Shown piece by piece: positions 8,170 through 18,092 of a stretch of 58,540 bases of DNA. Position numbers and translations under genes: made by a program. Location of the stretch: assembly GCA_902497095.1 (NCBI GenBank), contig CABVDD010000008.1, positions 1 to 58,540 of the forward strand. Direction: 5' to 3'. The notes under the pieces were generated by a model, which saw only the letters and a program-made list of their open reading frames with translations, did no database searches and had not been told where the DNA came from. How positions within the stretch are numbered: position 1 is the stretch's first letter; the number at the start of each line of letters is the position of its first letter. This DNA is from an uncultured Faecalicoccus sp. (GTDB lineage: Bacteria > Bacillota_I > Bacilli_A > Erysipelotrichales > Erysipelotrichaceae).

Positions 8170-8913
8170 TTAAATGTTTTTCTTTGGATACATATCGGTA
8201 CAAAGAATTCGATTGGCATTGTCAACCCGTTCTTTTGATGGTGGAGCTATACCTTCTAATGGATATTTCATACCAAGCGCTTCCCATTTATAAGCGCCTA
8301 AAGTATGATAAGGTAACACTTCTACTCTTTCTACATTCGATAATCCTTGAATGAACTGATTTAATGCTTTTAAATATGTATCCTCATCATTTCTTTGTGG
8401 AACTAAAACATGTCTAATCCAAACAGGTTTTGAAATAGAATCTAAATATTTCGCAAAAGCTAATATATTGGTATTATCATGCCCTGTTAAAAGACGGTGT
8501 TGTTGATTATCAATATGCTTAATATCCAACAAAACTAAATCTGTTACTTCCATCAAAGCATTTAATTTTTCCATAAACTCTTTTGTTTCAGAAAAAGGTT
8601 GACCACAAGTATCTAAAACAGTATGAATGCCTTCTTTTTTCGCAAGTTGAAATAACTCTAATACAAAGTCGATTTGTAATAATGGTTCACCACCAGAAAC
8701 TGTAATACCACCCTTATCTTTCCAATAAGGACGATAGCGTAAAGCCTTCAAAAGAACCTCGCTAGCCTCTGTATCTGGCTCTTTAATTTGCCATGTATCC
8801 GCATTATGACAAAACTGACAACGCATTTGACAACCTTGTAAAAAGATCACATAACGAACACCCGGGCCATCCACAGACCCGAATGTCTCAATAGAATGAA
8901 TACTTCCCTTCAT
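8170..8913 (-). CDS. pflA: Pyruvate formate-lyase activating enzyme
   Basis: 247 aa radical SAM enzyme. Its N-terminus has GSVDGPGVRYVIFLQGC and the 4Fe-4S motif CQMRCQFC, then HNADTW as in PflA proteins. It uses SAM and a reduced cluster to place the glycyl radical on PflB. It starts 3 bases after the pflB stop, so the two are one transcript under the upstream ZTP-type riboswitch. Length and motifs fit full activity. Confidence 0.95.
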   Translation of the reverse strand: MKGSIHSIETFGSVDGPGVRYVIFLQGCQMRCQFCHNADTWQIKEPDTEASEVLLKALRYRPYWKDKGGITVSGGEPLLQIDFVLELFQLAKKEGIHTVLDTCGQPFSETKEFMEKLNALMEVTDLVLLDIKHIDNQQHRLLTGHDNTNILAFAKYLDSISKPVWIRHVLVPQRNDEDTYLKALNQFIQGLSNVERVEVLPYHTLGAYKWEALGMKYPLEGIAPPSKERVDNANRILCTDMYPKKNI

Positions 8914-8916
8914 ATC

Positions 8917-11163
8917 TTATAAATGATCGTGACACGTTCTTGCAATAACATCCAATTGTTGTTCACGAGTTAAGTCAATAAACTTAACTGCATAACCACT
9001 GACACGAATCGTAAAGTTTTGATACTCTTCTTTTTCTGGATGCTCCATCGCATCTTTTAATTTCTCTACTCCAAATACATTAACATTTAAATGATGTGCC
9101 CCTTGATCAAAATAACCATCCATCACATGAACTAAATTTTCCGCACGCTCTGTATCATCATGACCTAAAGCACCTGGATTAATTGTTTGTGTATTAGAAA
9201 TACCATCCAATGCATATTCATATGGAAGTTTGGCAACAGAATTTAATGAAGCCAATAAGCCATTCTTCTCAGCACCATAAGAAGGATTTGCACCTGGAGA
9301 TAAAGGTTCACCAGCTTTACGTCCATCCGGTAAAGTTCCTGTTGCTTTTCCATAAACAACATTACTTGTGATTGTCAAAATCGATGTAGTTGGTTCGCTG
9401 TTTCGATATGTATGATGTTTACGAATCTTGTTCATAAATGTTTTTAATAACCATACAGCTATATCATCCGCTCTATCATCATCATTACCATAACGAGGGA
9501 AATCTCCTTCAATCTTATAATCAACTGCAATACCATCACTATCACGAATTGGTGTAACTTTGGCATATTTAATAGCGCATAAACTATCTACTACATGAGA
9601 GAAACCGGCAATGCCTGTGGCAAATGTACGTCGAACATCTGTATCGATCAAAGCCATTTCGGCAGCTTCATAATAATATTTATCATGCATATATTGAATT
9701 AAATTCAGCGTATTTACATATAAACCGCTTAGCCAATCCATCATCAAATCATATTTATGCATAACTTCATCAAAATCTAAGACTTCACTTGTAATCGGCT
9801 TATATTCTGGTCCAACCTGCATCTTGGTTCTTTCATCAACACCACCATTGATGGCATACAACAAACATTTTGCCAAATTGGCACGTGCCCCAAAAAACTG
9901 CATTTCTTTTCCGGTCTGTGTAGCACTTACACAACAACATACGGCATAATCATCGCCCCATTCTGGACGCATCACATCATCATTTTCATACTGTAATGAA
10001 GATGTCGCAACACTGACTTTAGCAGCATACTTTTTAAATGGTTCTGGCAATCGGCTTGAATATAAAACCGTTAAATTCGGTTCTGGACTTGGCCCCATAT
10101 TTTCTAATGTATGAAGAAATCTAAAACATGTTTTTGTGACCATGTGACGGCCATCCATACCAATACCAGCTACATCCAAAGTGGCCCAAACTGGATCTCC
10201 TGAGAAAAGCTGATTATAAGAAGGAATACGAGCAAATTTAACCATACGGAATTTCATGACCATATGATCAATCAATTCCTGAGCTTTTTCTTCTGTCAAT
10301 GTTCCGTTTTTCAAATCTCTTTGCATATAGATATCTAAGAAAGTCGAGATACGTCCCACTGACATAGCTGCCCCATTTTGTGTTTTAATGGCAGCTAAAT
10401 ATCCAAAATAAAGCCACTGCACTGCCTCTTTGGCATTACGAGCTGGTTTAGAAATATCATAGCCATAAATGGCAGCCATTTCTTTCATTTCTTTCAATGC
10501 CTTGATTTGATCAGATAATTCTTCTCTTTGGCGAATGATATCATCCAACATCGTACCATCACCACATAAATCAAGATCTTTTTGTTTTTCTTTAATCAAA
10601 AAATCAATTCCATATAGGGCCACACGACGATAATCACCAACAATACGTCCACGACCATATGTATCCGGTAAACCAGTAATGATCTTATTTTTACGTGCTA
10701 AACGCATCTCAGGTGTATAAGCTCCAAATACAGCATCATTATGTGTTTTATGATATTTTGTAAAGATTTCCTTCAATTTATCACTTGGTGTATATCCGTA
10801 TGTTTCACATGCCTCTACGCTCATACGAATTCCACCATATGGCATAAATGCTCGTTTCAAAGGTTTGTCAGTTTGTAATCCTACGATTTGTTCCAAATCT
10901 TTTAAATTTTCATCAATATAACCTGGCCCATAGGAAGTAAGGCTGGATACCACTTCAGTTTCCATATCCAAAACTCCACCTTTAGCACGTTCTTCTTTTT
11001 GAAGTTTCTGTAATGCGTTCCATAAAGTGTTCGTTGCTTCAGTAGGATCTGCCAAAAATGATTCATCGCCATCATAAGGCTCATAGTTGTTCTGGATAAA
11101 ATCTCTTACATTGACTTCCTCCTGCCATTTGTGTCCTTTAAATCCGCTCCATTGTTCAAACAT
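8917..11163 (-). CDS. pflB: Formate C-acetyltransferase (pyruvate formate-lyase)
   Basis: 748 aa, the normal PflB length. The active-site cysteine pair lies in YAVCCCVSATQ, and the C-terminal glycyl-radical loop reads RVSGYAVKF. It converts pyruvate and CoA to acetyl-CoA and formate in the cytosol and is the main anaerobic pyruvate route and formate source for one-carbon metabolism. AGGAGGAAAG precedes ATG 11163. The leader carries a ZTP-type riboswitch with an intrinsic terminator. Confidence 0.97.
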   Translation of the reverse strand: MFEQWSGFKGHKWQEEVNVRDFIQNNYEPYDGDESFLADPTEATNTLWNALQKLQKEERAKGGVLDMETEVVSSLTSYGPGYIDENLKDLEQIVGLQTDKPLKRAFMPYGGIRMSVEACETYGYTPSDKLKEIFTKYHKTHNDAVFGAYTPEMRLARKNKIITGLPDTYGRGRIVGDYRRVALYGIDFLIKEKQKDLDLCGDGTMLDDIIRQREELSDQIKALKEMKEMAAIYGYDISKPARNAKEAVQWLYFGYLAAIKTQNGAAMSVGRISTFLDIYMQRDLKNGTLTEEKAQELIDHMVMKFRMVKFARIPSYNQLFSGDPVWATLDVAGIGMDGRHMVTKTCFRFLHTLENMGPSPEPNLTVLYSSRLPEPFKKYAAKVSVATSSLQYENDDVMRPEWGDDYAVCCCVSATQTGKEMQFFGARANLAKCLLYAINGGVDERTKMQVGPEYKPITSEVLDFDEVMHKYDLMMDWLSGLYVNTLNLIQYMHDKYYYEAAEMALIDTDVRRTFATGIAGFSHVVDSLCAIKYAKVTPIRDSDGIAVDYKIEGDFPRYGNDDDRADDIAVWLLKTFMNKIRKHHTYRNSEPTTSILTITSNVVYGKATGTLPDGRKAGEPLSPGANPSYGAEKNGLLASLNSVAKLPYEYALDGISNTQTINPGALGHDDTERAENLVHVMDGYFDQGAHHLNVNVFGVEKLKDAMEHPEKEEYQNFTIRVSGYAVKFIDLTREQQLDVIARTCHDHL

Positions 11164-11192
11164 GTCTTTCCTCCTATTCTTGAACCATATAA

Positions 11193-11290
11193 AAAGCCGG
11201 CCTCCGGGATTCTTTTACTGCCCAGACGGTCGGCTTCTTACTCTTATACTTCACGTGGTCTATTCCACTAATTCCGTCAGTCATATAAGG
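11193..11290 (-). promoter_or_regulatory. ZTP (pfl-motif) riboswitch with terminator, upstream of pflB
   Basis: On the minus strand the leader has a 5' half with a GTGG/CCAC hairpin followed by CGTGA, and a 3' conserved half CCGACCGTCTGGGCAG, which matches what I remember of the pfl/ZTP aptamer (CCGCCUGGGCA core). The 3' half is the 5' arm of a G+C-rich terminator stem (AAGCCG...CGGCTT) ending in five T at 11190-11194. ZTP binding would open the stem and allow pflB expression when 10-formyl-tetrahydrofolate is scarce. The exact 5' boundary is uncertain. Confidence 0.8.
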
Positions 11291-11349
11291 TGATTTCATA
11301 ATATCGAAATTCGAAGAAAGTGTCAATGAATAAGTATCTGAAAATACTT

Positions 11350-12762
11350 TCAATGTTTTAAACCCAAAATTTTCTTTTTATAGAAAGAAGATTGCTTTTG
11401 TATTTTCAAATTCAATGATTTTTCTTTTTCCTTTTCCAATAAAGTTTTTTCATCTGAAAAAAGATCTCTTCCCAACGCTAGACCTTTTTTTGAGAGTTTA
11501 TACCCCATTCCCGAAAGAATAGTAGGAAATAGATCCATGGTTGTAAACTCCCTTTGTTTTTTCTTTACAGGAACTTTTTTACTGTTAATGAAACAATTCC
11601 ATACCCTTCGATCAAATTCTTTATGAAAATTTGAATGAATATATTGAGCAGCCATACTTGTATGATCCCCTTGAATCACTATTAAAGTGTTTTTGAAAAA
11701 AGGCTGTTTTTCTAGCCATGTCATAAAATCTTCCAAAAGTCGATCTGTATGATAAATCGAATTCGAAATTCCCTGTTTAAAAGGCATTACCCAATTTTTT
11801 TCCTGATAACCATAAGGATGATGGGTATCCACTGTCAACATTTCAAAATTAAATGGCTGTTCTTCTTGTGCTAACATCGTCAACTTTCTTTTCGCAAAAT
11901 CAAATAATTTTTCGTCCTCATATCCCCAAAACACATGATAGTCGGCATCTAACCAGCCTTCTTCTTTTATCTTTTTTATATCTTGAATATCATAATGACC
12001 ATGTTGATCATAATAAAATCCACGTCCGCCAAAAGTCGCATCTGAACCTATCAACAAGGTATTGGAATATCCATCCTTTTCTAAAATGTCGCCTAAAGAA
12101 ATTAATCCTTTCATAAATGGTGTATCTGATGTGCAAAAAGGATGATAAATTGGAAAATTTAAAGGAACCCCTGCAGTAGATGCGATCATACCACCAGTGG
12201 TCCATCCTGTACCAGTTACAACTTTAGCTCCACCTAAAGTGTCAGTATTAGAAAAACTGATATTCTTTTTCGTCAATTCTGTTAAAAAAGGAAGTAAATC
12301 CTCTGAAGAAGCACCTCCATCTTTTTGTAGTGCATACGTTGTTTCCATAGATTCTAAATATATATGAATCAAATTCATCTTTTTTAAAGGCGACTGAAGC
12401 GTTGATGAATTAATTTCAATAAATTCTTTATCATAAAGATCACTTTTTTCAAACTGATGTACCACATATTGAAACAATCCCACCTTATAGGCAGAATAAA
12501 AGATACACATAACAAGCCATAACCAACAAAGCCATGTGGCATCAAAGATATACATAAATATCAAATACAATAAAACAGAAATCACAAAGCCCCATAAAAA
12601 GCACAAAGTAAACCAATCAACAAGAAATCGTTTATTTGTTCCTTCCAATGGCACTTTGATATGAAAAACTAATTGTTCAAAGGATGATAATCCAAAATAA
12701 GAAAAAGCCCACAATACTGTTTTGACCAGTATTGATCCGAAAAGAACAACTAAAAAATACAA
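11350..12762 (-). CDS. LTA-synthase-like membrane sulfatase (phosphoglycerol transferase family)
   Basis: 470 aa. The N-terminal third has about three hydrophobic segments, fewer than the five of classical LtaS. The extracellular sulfatase-fold domain has HIYLESMETTYA (metal-binding Glu), GTGWTTGGMIAS with the candidate catalytic Thr, VDTHHPYG and QGDHTSMA (metal ligands). Related enzymes polymerise or transfer glycerol phosphate to glycolipids, or add phosphoglycerol to surface glycans. Substrate is not predictable from sequence. It stands alone, with a start near 12762 close to GGGAGG. Confidence 0.85.
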   Translation of the reverse strand: MYFLVVLFGSILVKTVLWAFSYFGLSSFEQLVFHIKVPLEGTNKRFLVDWFTLCFLWGFVISVLLYLIFMYIFDATWLCWLWLVMCIFYSAYKVGLFQYVVHQFEKSDLYDKEFIEINSSTLQSPLKKMNLIHIYLESMETTYALQKDGGASSEDLLPFLTELTKKNISFSNTDTLGGAKVVTGTGWTTGGMIASTAGVPLNFPIYHPFCTSDTPFMKGLISLGDILEKDGYSNTLLIGSDATFGGRGFYYDQHGHYDIQDIKKIKEEGWLDADYHVFWGYEDEKLFDFAKRKLTMLAQEEQPFNFEMLTVDTHHPYGYQEKNWVMPFKQGISNSIYHTDRLLEDFMTWLEKQPFFKNTLIVIQGDHTSMAAQYIHSNFHKEFDRRVWNCFINSKKVPVKKKQREFTTMDLFPTILSGMGYKLSKKGLALGRDLFSDEKTLLEKEKEKSLNLKIQKQSSFYKKKILGLKH

Positions 12763-12824
12763 GTTACTCCCTCCCTACATAATGAGTATTATACTAAAAA
12801 ATAAAAAGAAGAACAGACCAAAAT

Positions 12825-13703
12825 CTACTCTTCTATTAAACCGAGTTTATATAAAGCGTGCCATATACCTTCTTCATTATTCGAAAGAGTAATATGCGCC
12901 GCTTTCTTTTTTACATAAGGTTTTGCCTGCCCCATGGCATAGCTGCAAGTCACAACCTCAAATAGACTTACATCATTTTCACCATCACCAAAGGCAATCA
13001 CATCATCTGCATTCCAACCATTTTGTTCCATGATCTTTAATAATGTTTCCCCTTTTGAAACACCTTTTGGCAAAATTTCCAACTGTCTTGGTGCTGTTCT
13101 AAAAATATTAAATTCAGGAAAGCAGTCTACCAGATACATATAAAGCGATTCTAATTTTTCTTCCTCCTGCATGACCTGCAGTTTATTAATTGGCGGTTGA
13201 ATCTGATTTATATCTTTTATATATGTAATCTTTGGATATCCTTTACGCATATCCGCAAGCCAACTCCATGGTCCAGCAGTCCACGGATAGTCTTCAGGCA
13301 ATCCTTGTTCAATACGAATCTTTTCTTTAATAGCTCGTATCGAATCTGGAAAATAATCATAGACACCATCATCAAAACAAGCCATGCTTTCACATTCCAA
13401 AGGCATCAATTTAGAAAATACTTTGCGCACTTCTTCTATCGTCATTCGGCGTAAAATTTTTCTTGTATCATGATGTATATCATAAACCGCAACACCATCA
13501 ACCTCTAACAAGTAACCATGATGAGTATCCATTTGTAGTTCTTTGGCATAGGGAACCAAACGAGTATAACTGCGACCACTGGCCAAGATCAAACGAACAC
13601 CTTTTTTTTGTAGCTGTAATAAAGCTTCTTTAGTTTTAGGAAGAATTTGATTCTTAGAATCCAGTAAAGTTCCATCCATATCCATTACAATTGCCTTAAT
13701 CAT
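12825..13703 (-). CDS. HAD-superfamily Cof-type phosphatase
   Basis: About 292 aa. Motif I DMDGTLLDS, motif II LASGR, and motif IV FGDGENDVSLFE near the C-terminus are all present, with a large C2-type cap between. Members dephosphorylate sugar phosphates, flavin or PLP precursors; the substrate is unknown here. I start at ATG 13703 because the upstream TTG overlaps the GGGGTTGA ribosome-binding region. Confidence 0.9.
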   Translation of the reverse strand: MIKAIVMDMDGTLLDSKNQILPKTKEALLQLQKKGVRLILASGRSYTRLVPYAKELQMDTHHGYLLEVDGVAVYDIHHDTRKILRRMTIEEVRKVFSKLMPLECESMACFDDGVYDYFPDSIRAIKEKIRIEQGLPEDYPWTAGPWSWLADMRKGYPKITYIKDINQIQPPINKLQVMQEEEKLESLYMYLVDCFPEFNIFRTAPRQLEILPKGVSKGETLLKIMEQNGWNADDVIAFGDGENDVSLFEVVTCSYAMGQAKPYVKKKAAHITLSNNEEGIWHALYKLGLIEE

Positions 13704-13929
13704 ATCTATCAACCCCGAATGTTATTGTATCATTTATCATCACATTCTACAAAAATTACCATATATTAATAAACCTGTAGAGATCGTAATCCATATAAAC
13801 ATTTATATATTTGCATCAAAACTCATTGATTTCTGTATTCAATCATGCTGTCTTGACATTTATGCATTCTTGGATCAACCAACATCAAAAATCTAGCTAT
13901 AAAAAAGAAAAACTAATTTAAATTACTTT

Positions 13930-14802
13930 TCATTTTCTATTTTTCTTACGGCGTAAAATCAAAATGATACAAATAATCAATACCAGAATAAGTCCAATCA
14001 AAATAGATAACATATACTCCTGTAACCACGAAGGAATCAAGCTATTATCATCTTCTTGAGTATCTTCTTTGGTTTCAGATGATTCTACTCTATGCCCTCT
14101 TACTAATAATCGATGTGTATTTACCCCATAAGGTGTACAAGTTAATAAAGTAATTAAATCTTTATCAGGTTCTGCTTTCAAAAATGATAGTTCTTCTGGT
14201 AAAACCACTTCAATTTGATCAACCTCATAAGAATGAATTTCATCTAAAACATGTATATAAAAAACATCTCCAATTTCCAGTTCGTCTAATCTAGTAAACA
14301 ATAAAGAATTTGGTGCACCACGATGTGCACTGATCACAGAATGTCGGTTAAGCCCACCAATAGGCAAAGATGTAGTCTCAATATGTCCAGCTCCTTTGGC
14401 AAGAACTTCTTTACTGGTTCCATGATACACAGGAAGGTAAACATCAATCTTAGGAATTTCAATCGAACACATTACTCCATCCCCATTTGGGTTTAATACC
14501 TCATTATAGTTGTCCGGAATTACATATCCACTCCCTGCCTCGAAAGGATCATGTAAAAGATCCTCAGCCAAATTCTCATTATATATAATGGCATCCTTCC
14601 ACATCGCATCCATCTCTTCTTGTGAAAATTCAGATACTTTTGCAGCGTAAGTATGGATCACTTCATCGTGATTCATTGAAGTAATAAAATTACTGATGGC
14701 AGGATAAAGGAAAATCCCAGCGCCTATAATAAAGAGTATTATAGGCACTAGGATAGTAAACGGATTCTTTTTTATCTGTTTATTCTTTTCCTTATATTTC
14801 AT
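13930..14802 (-). CDS. Class C (pilus-type) sortase
   Basis: 290 aa. A basic N-terminus and a membrane anchor precede the sortase barrel, and a second C-terminal transmembrane segment with a basic end (LRRKKNRK) is typical of class C enzymes. The catalytic His is in SAHRG, Cys in TLLTCTP and Arg in RLLVRGHR. The pilus-sortase lid motif DPF is present near residue 92 (LLHDPFEAG). It lies 4 bases downstream of the LPXTG protein gene and should polymerise that protein. Confidence 0.93.
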   Translation of the reverse strand: MKYKEKNKQIKKNPFTILVPIILFIIGAGIFLYPAISNFITSMNHDEVIHTYAAKVSEFSQEEMDAMWKDAIIYNENLAEDLLHDPFEAGSGYVIPDNYNEVLNPNGDGVMCSIEIPKIDVYLPVYHGTSKEVLAKGAGHIETTSLPIGGLNRHSVISAHRGAPNSLLFTRLDELEIGDVFYIHVLDEIHSYEVDQIEVVLPEELSFLKAEPDKDLITLLTCTPYGVNTHRLLVRGHRVESSETKEDTQEDDNSLIPSWLQEYMLSILIGLILVLIICIILILRRKKNRK

Positions 14803-14806
14803 AATT

Positions 14807-16363
14807 TTAAGCTTTTTTCTTAGAAATTACATAAATTATAACAGCACCAACCATTAATAGAATACCTCCAACAGTAAAGATCAATGTTCCCATTCCACCA
14901 GTATTAGGAAGTATAAATCCAGATTCACTACTGGTTTTATTTACTACACCAAATTCTAAATAATTATCATCCTGTGAATCATTTATATTTGTAGCAACAA
15001 TTGATCCCGCAGCCCCTGAACCTTGATCTAATATTCCATCTCCTTTGCCGTCATCCATCAAAGTAATCGTTACATCAGGATCAGCAGGAAGTACATATCC
15101 ATCCGGCGCCTTAATTTCTGTTAACGTATATGTCCCGGTATTTAGCCCTTGAACGACAATAAAACCTGATTCATTTGTTGTTAATTCAGTTGTGCCAGCT
15201 GTGTCGTTTGGATTATATGTATAAACACTGCTAATACCTGGACCTTGAACAACGCAAAACCTTAATGGAGTGTTTGAGTCTGAATTATTTGTTAGTTTGA
15301 ATTTAGCTCCTTGTAATGGCTTATCGAGACCATTTTCTTTCTTTAGTATAATAAAATATGTATAGACGTTTGCCTTCACTTCTTCAATAGAATCATTTGT
15401 TATGATTTTCGCCGTATTTTCTAAGGGATTTTTTCCATAAACATAAATATTATTATTTACAGTAGCCGAGTAAGCAATAGTAATTTCTTTAGCTTGATTG
15501 TCTTTGATAAAGTCTTCAGTAAAAGTCAATGTAAATGAATTTCCATTTGTATCTTGACTGAATGTTGCTACATCATTACTCAAAAGTTTATCATTAATTT
15601 GAATTGAATTCGCATTTAATGTAAGACCTGTTCCAAGAGTATCTTGTACTGTAAATGTATATGAATCAGAACCATCCATATAAGATGGAACAGTTGTGGT
15701 AATCTTATAATTTACAAGATCACCAACAACAACTTTGTTATCCGCATCTGTTACCACTTTTGTTGATCCACTTGGAATACTCTTCTCATTTACAGTTACA
15801 TTGTTAACAATCCATTGTGTTCCACTAAATGTTGGCAATAACGCAGCAGTGGTGATTTGATATGTTAATTTCGTTTGCGATCCTGCAGGTTTAACCACTT
15901 GAATTAGATACAATCCAGCTTTCACCCCATCAATTGTAATTGTTGTTCCTTCTGAAGAATTTGTTTCTGTATAAGCAGCATTACCTAAATCAGCATTATT
16001 AAAAACATCTTCTAAAAAAGTTTTTTCGTCAGCAGCAGGAATAAATTCAAATACATTCGTCACAAAACCATTATTATCATGATAAGAACCGTAATTCTGT
16101 TCGTTATTTGAAATAAAAGTATTAACGGAGCCTACCCATTTATACATTGGATCTACAGGTTGATCAGCTGTTAAATTCCAGTTTACTTCAGCAATCTGAT
16201 AAAGATTAACTGTTGCACCTTTTTCAACATTGTTGACTGTTACACTTCCTTCAGGAACTCCTTGAGCAAATACACTTGTTAATGAAAAAGAAACGGCTAA
16301 TACTAAAGCAGCAATTATCGCAAAAATCTTATTTAATTTTGAATTCTTTAAAATCGTATCCAT
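14807..16363 (-). CDS. LPXTG-anchored pilin-like surface protein
   Basis: About 518 aa from ATG 16363, chosen because AGGAGGG lies 8 bases upstream and a typical signal peptide (LNKIFAIIAALVLAVSFSLTSVFAQ) follows. The middle holds an isopeptide-forming D2-type domain (VGDLVNYKITTTVP, YTFTVQDTLG). A later Cna-B-like domain has the E-box-like YTLTEIKAPDGY. The C-terminus has the sorting signal ILPNTGG, a hydrophobic stretch and KKKA. With the adjacent class C sortase it forms a two-gene pilus operon; I see no separate tip or base pilin. Confidence 0.9.
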   Translation of the reverse strand: MDTILKNSKLNKIFAIIAALVLAVSFSLTSVFAQGVPEGSVTVNNVEKGATVNLYQIAEVNWNLTADQPVDPMYKWVGSVNTFISNNEQNYGSYHDNNGFVTNVFEFIPAADEKTFLEDVFNNADLGNAAYTETNSSEGTTITIDGVKAGLYLIQVVKPAGSQTKLTYQITTAALLPTFSGTQWIVNNVTVNEKSIPSGSTKVVTDADNKVVVGDLVNYKITTTVPSYMDGSDSYTFTVQDTLGTGLTLNANSIQINDKLLSNDVATFSQDTNGNSFTLTFTEDFIKDNQAKEITIAYSATVNNNIYVYGKNPLENTAKIITNDSIEEVKANVYTYFIILKKENGLDKPLQGAKFKLTNNSDSNTPLRFCVVQGPGISSVYTYNPNDTAGTTELTTNESGFIVVQGLNTGTYTLTEIKAPDGYVLPADPDVTITLMDDGKGDGILDQGSGAAGSIVATNINDSQDDNYLEFGVVNKTSSESGFILPNTGGMGTLIFTVGGILLMVGAVIIYVISKKKA

Positions 16364-16463
16364 ATATACATACCCTCCTATTCTCTTCTTTTGATTTCCA
16401 TACAATACGTGAATTCATGAGAATCATATTTCATTTAATCACTCTCCTTTTAAAGTAAGATGA

Positions 16464-17146
16464 ATTATTTTTACTCACTTCTAAATTCTTTTTTCTCTAT
16501 TCAATGAGTAAAAACACATCTTTCATTTTTTAATATAAATAGATTTCCAATAAGAATTACATTTTTATCTTTCCACTAAAAATTCTGTAAAAGATATTTA
16601 TATAATCATCTTCGGTTGACTTGTTATTCTAACTGGTCACAGCTGAAGCAAAACAAACAGATCATTAAAAGTTATACACAATCACCAACAAAAAAACTAT
16701 AAAAATTATGAACATGTACAATGAAATAAAACATATGAATCATATCAATTCATTCCATGATTCAAAACGGTATTTCTGTTATCAAGTAGTATTCTACAAA
16801 TACATCAATTAATCTAATGTATTGTTCAGTTAATAAATGGAATAGCAGAGAATAGAGTTTTAAGAATTCCTGTTATTGAAAATGAAAAGACTAAGAAAAC
16901 GAATGATCTTACACCAAAAATGAAAAGAAAATATACCAAAAAAATCTAAAGTTAAGTATAAATCTATTCTTATTATATTCCTTCGTTCATGTATTTACAA
17001 TTTTATTTATGGCTAAAAGTAACATAAAAATATCATGTATAAAAATGTCATTTACGCCAAAAAATACAGATGAATTTTTATATAACTTGAGCAAAAAAAC
17101 TTTCCCGATTTGCCTTTATTTAAAGCATCTCAAGAAAGTGTTCATA
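16464..17146. other. Gene-free A/T-rich stretch upstream of pilin operon
   Basis: I find no convincing coding sequence, RNA gene or riboswitch here. It holds the upstream region of the pilin gene, and its right end joins decayed remains of integrated elements. The lack of conserved structure suggests leftover sequence from earlier insertions and deletions next to the tRNA-Asn hot spot. Confidence 0.5.
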
Positions 17147-17165
17147 TGCAACGGCATCTGAAATA
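17090..17165. other. Decayed element end with relic att core
   Basis: TGCAACGGCATCTGAAATA (17147-17165) matches the att core of the resident element at 15 of 19 positions. It is preceded, as at the true right end, by an ACTTTC ... ATTTGCC ... TAAAGCAT ... AAGAAAGTGTT stretch at equal spacing. It is most simply the right end of an older element inserted at the same tRNA. Confidence 0.65.
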
Positions 17166-17318
17166 AGATAATTTTTAACTTTTCAATTAAATTGATATGT
17201 ATTGATAATAGTTATTTAAAGAGGATTTTTGATATTTATCGCATTTATAAACTGAATATAAATTGCAATAAAATAAGCTAAAAATGTGGCGAAAATATTA
17301 ATTTATCTTTTCTTTTAT

Positions 17319-17369
17319 AAAAGTATATTAAAAGTACACTTAAAGTATACTTTTAAAGTCCACTATAAT
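17319..17369 (+). promoter_or_regulatory. Orphan operator/promoter-like sequence
   Basis: AAAAGTATA (17319-17327) and TATACTTTT (17346-17354) form a perfect 9-bp inverted repeat with a related AAAGTACAC between. TATAAT follows at 17364-17369. No gene follows before the next att relic. It may be left from a regulator gene lost with an older element. Confidence 0.35.
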
Positions 17370-17485
17370 AACGTTATCTTAAATCAAATATATGTTTGAA
17401 TAATTTGTTTATTCTAATCTTAAAGATATTAAATTCATTTCTGCTTATTACGACACACTTATACTAGTAATTTTGAAAAGACAAA

Positions 17486-17577
17486 AGTTGCCATCAAAAT
17501 TGCATTAGATGTATTGTGAAAAAGAATATTGTAAATACAGTTTTTGGCGAAAATTTGGCGAAATTACATAAAAATAA
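17486..17577 (+). pseudogene. Possible remnant of an integrase C-terminus
   Basis: In one frame the stretch encodes KKNIVNTVFGENLAKLHK just before the hairpin and att core. The resident integrase ends KKKLAVVDKVFGNEKRAVC at the same place relative to its own hairpin and core. The match is short and the upstream frame is broken, so this is a suggestive rather than firm call. Confidence 0.4.
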
Positions 17578-17632
17578 AAACACTTTGTCGTGAACCCTTA
17601 TACCTAAAGGCTTTTTTGACAAAGTGTTAATA

Positions 17633-17651
17633 TGCAATGGCGCCTGAAACA
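17633..17651. repeat. att repeat, left end of mobile element
   Basis: TGCAATGGCGCCTGAAACA is identical to 29393-29411, which includes the 3' end of tRNA-Asn with its CCA. It marks the left boundary of the resident element. The sequence just left of it has the hairpin ACACTTTGTC...GACAAAGTGT, which resembles the one left of the right repeat. Confidence 0.85.
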
Positions 17652-18053
17652 GGAATTATCATTATTGCAATATAGATTGTTACACATTGTTAAGAGCAGT
17701 TATAGTAGGCTTTTTAAAGGTTTTATTTATTTCAAATTGGTACACAACGGTATGATTATATTTAAAAGTGTGCTGAATTTGTGATGAAATCTTAATGATT
17801 TCTTTTGGGAGTTTGATAAAACTTCTTTTTTTACCCTTATGTATATCTCTCTCAATTATGAATAACCAGTCAAGAAACTATTTCTAAAATAGATACTATT
17901 CAAGATTTTACTATAATTTTAAGAATTAGAATTTATTAAATTATTGCTTAATCTTTTCCTTTCTGTCCTTAACCCTGTCTCTTTCAATTATTAAGGATAC
18001 ATTAAGAAAGCCAATCAAAAGTGAATACAGTTCTAAACAAAATATAAAAATGA

Positions 18054-18084
18054 AAGCCTCCCTTAAAAGAATTAAGAAAGGCTT
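18054..18084 (-). terminator. Terminator of the FIVAR/CAP lipoprotein gene
   Basis: On the minus strand AAGCCT...AGGCTT with TTAA pairs inside forms a stem shortly after the stop at 18093, followed by a T-rich stretch. Confidence 0.7.
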
Positions 18085-18092
18085 AAAATTAA

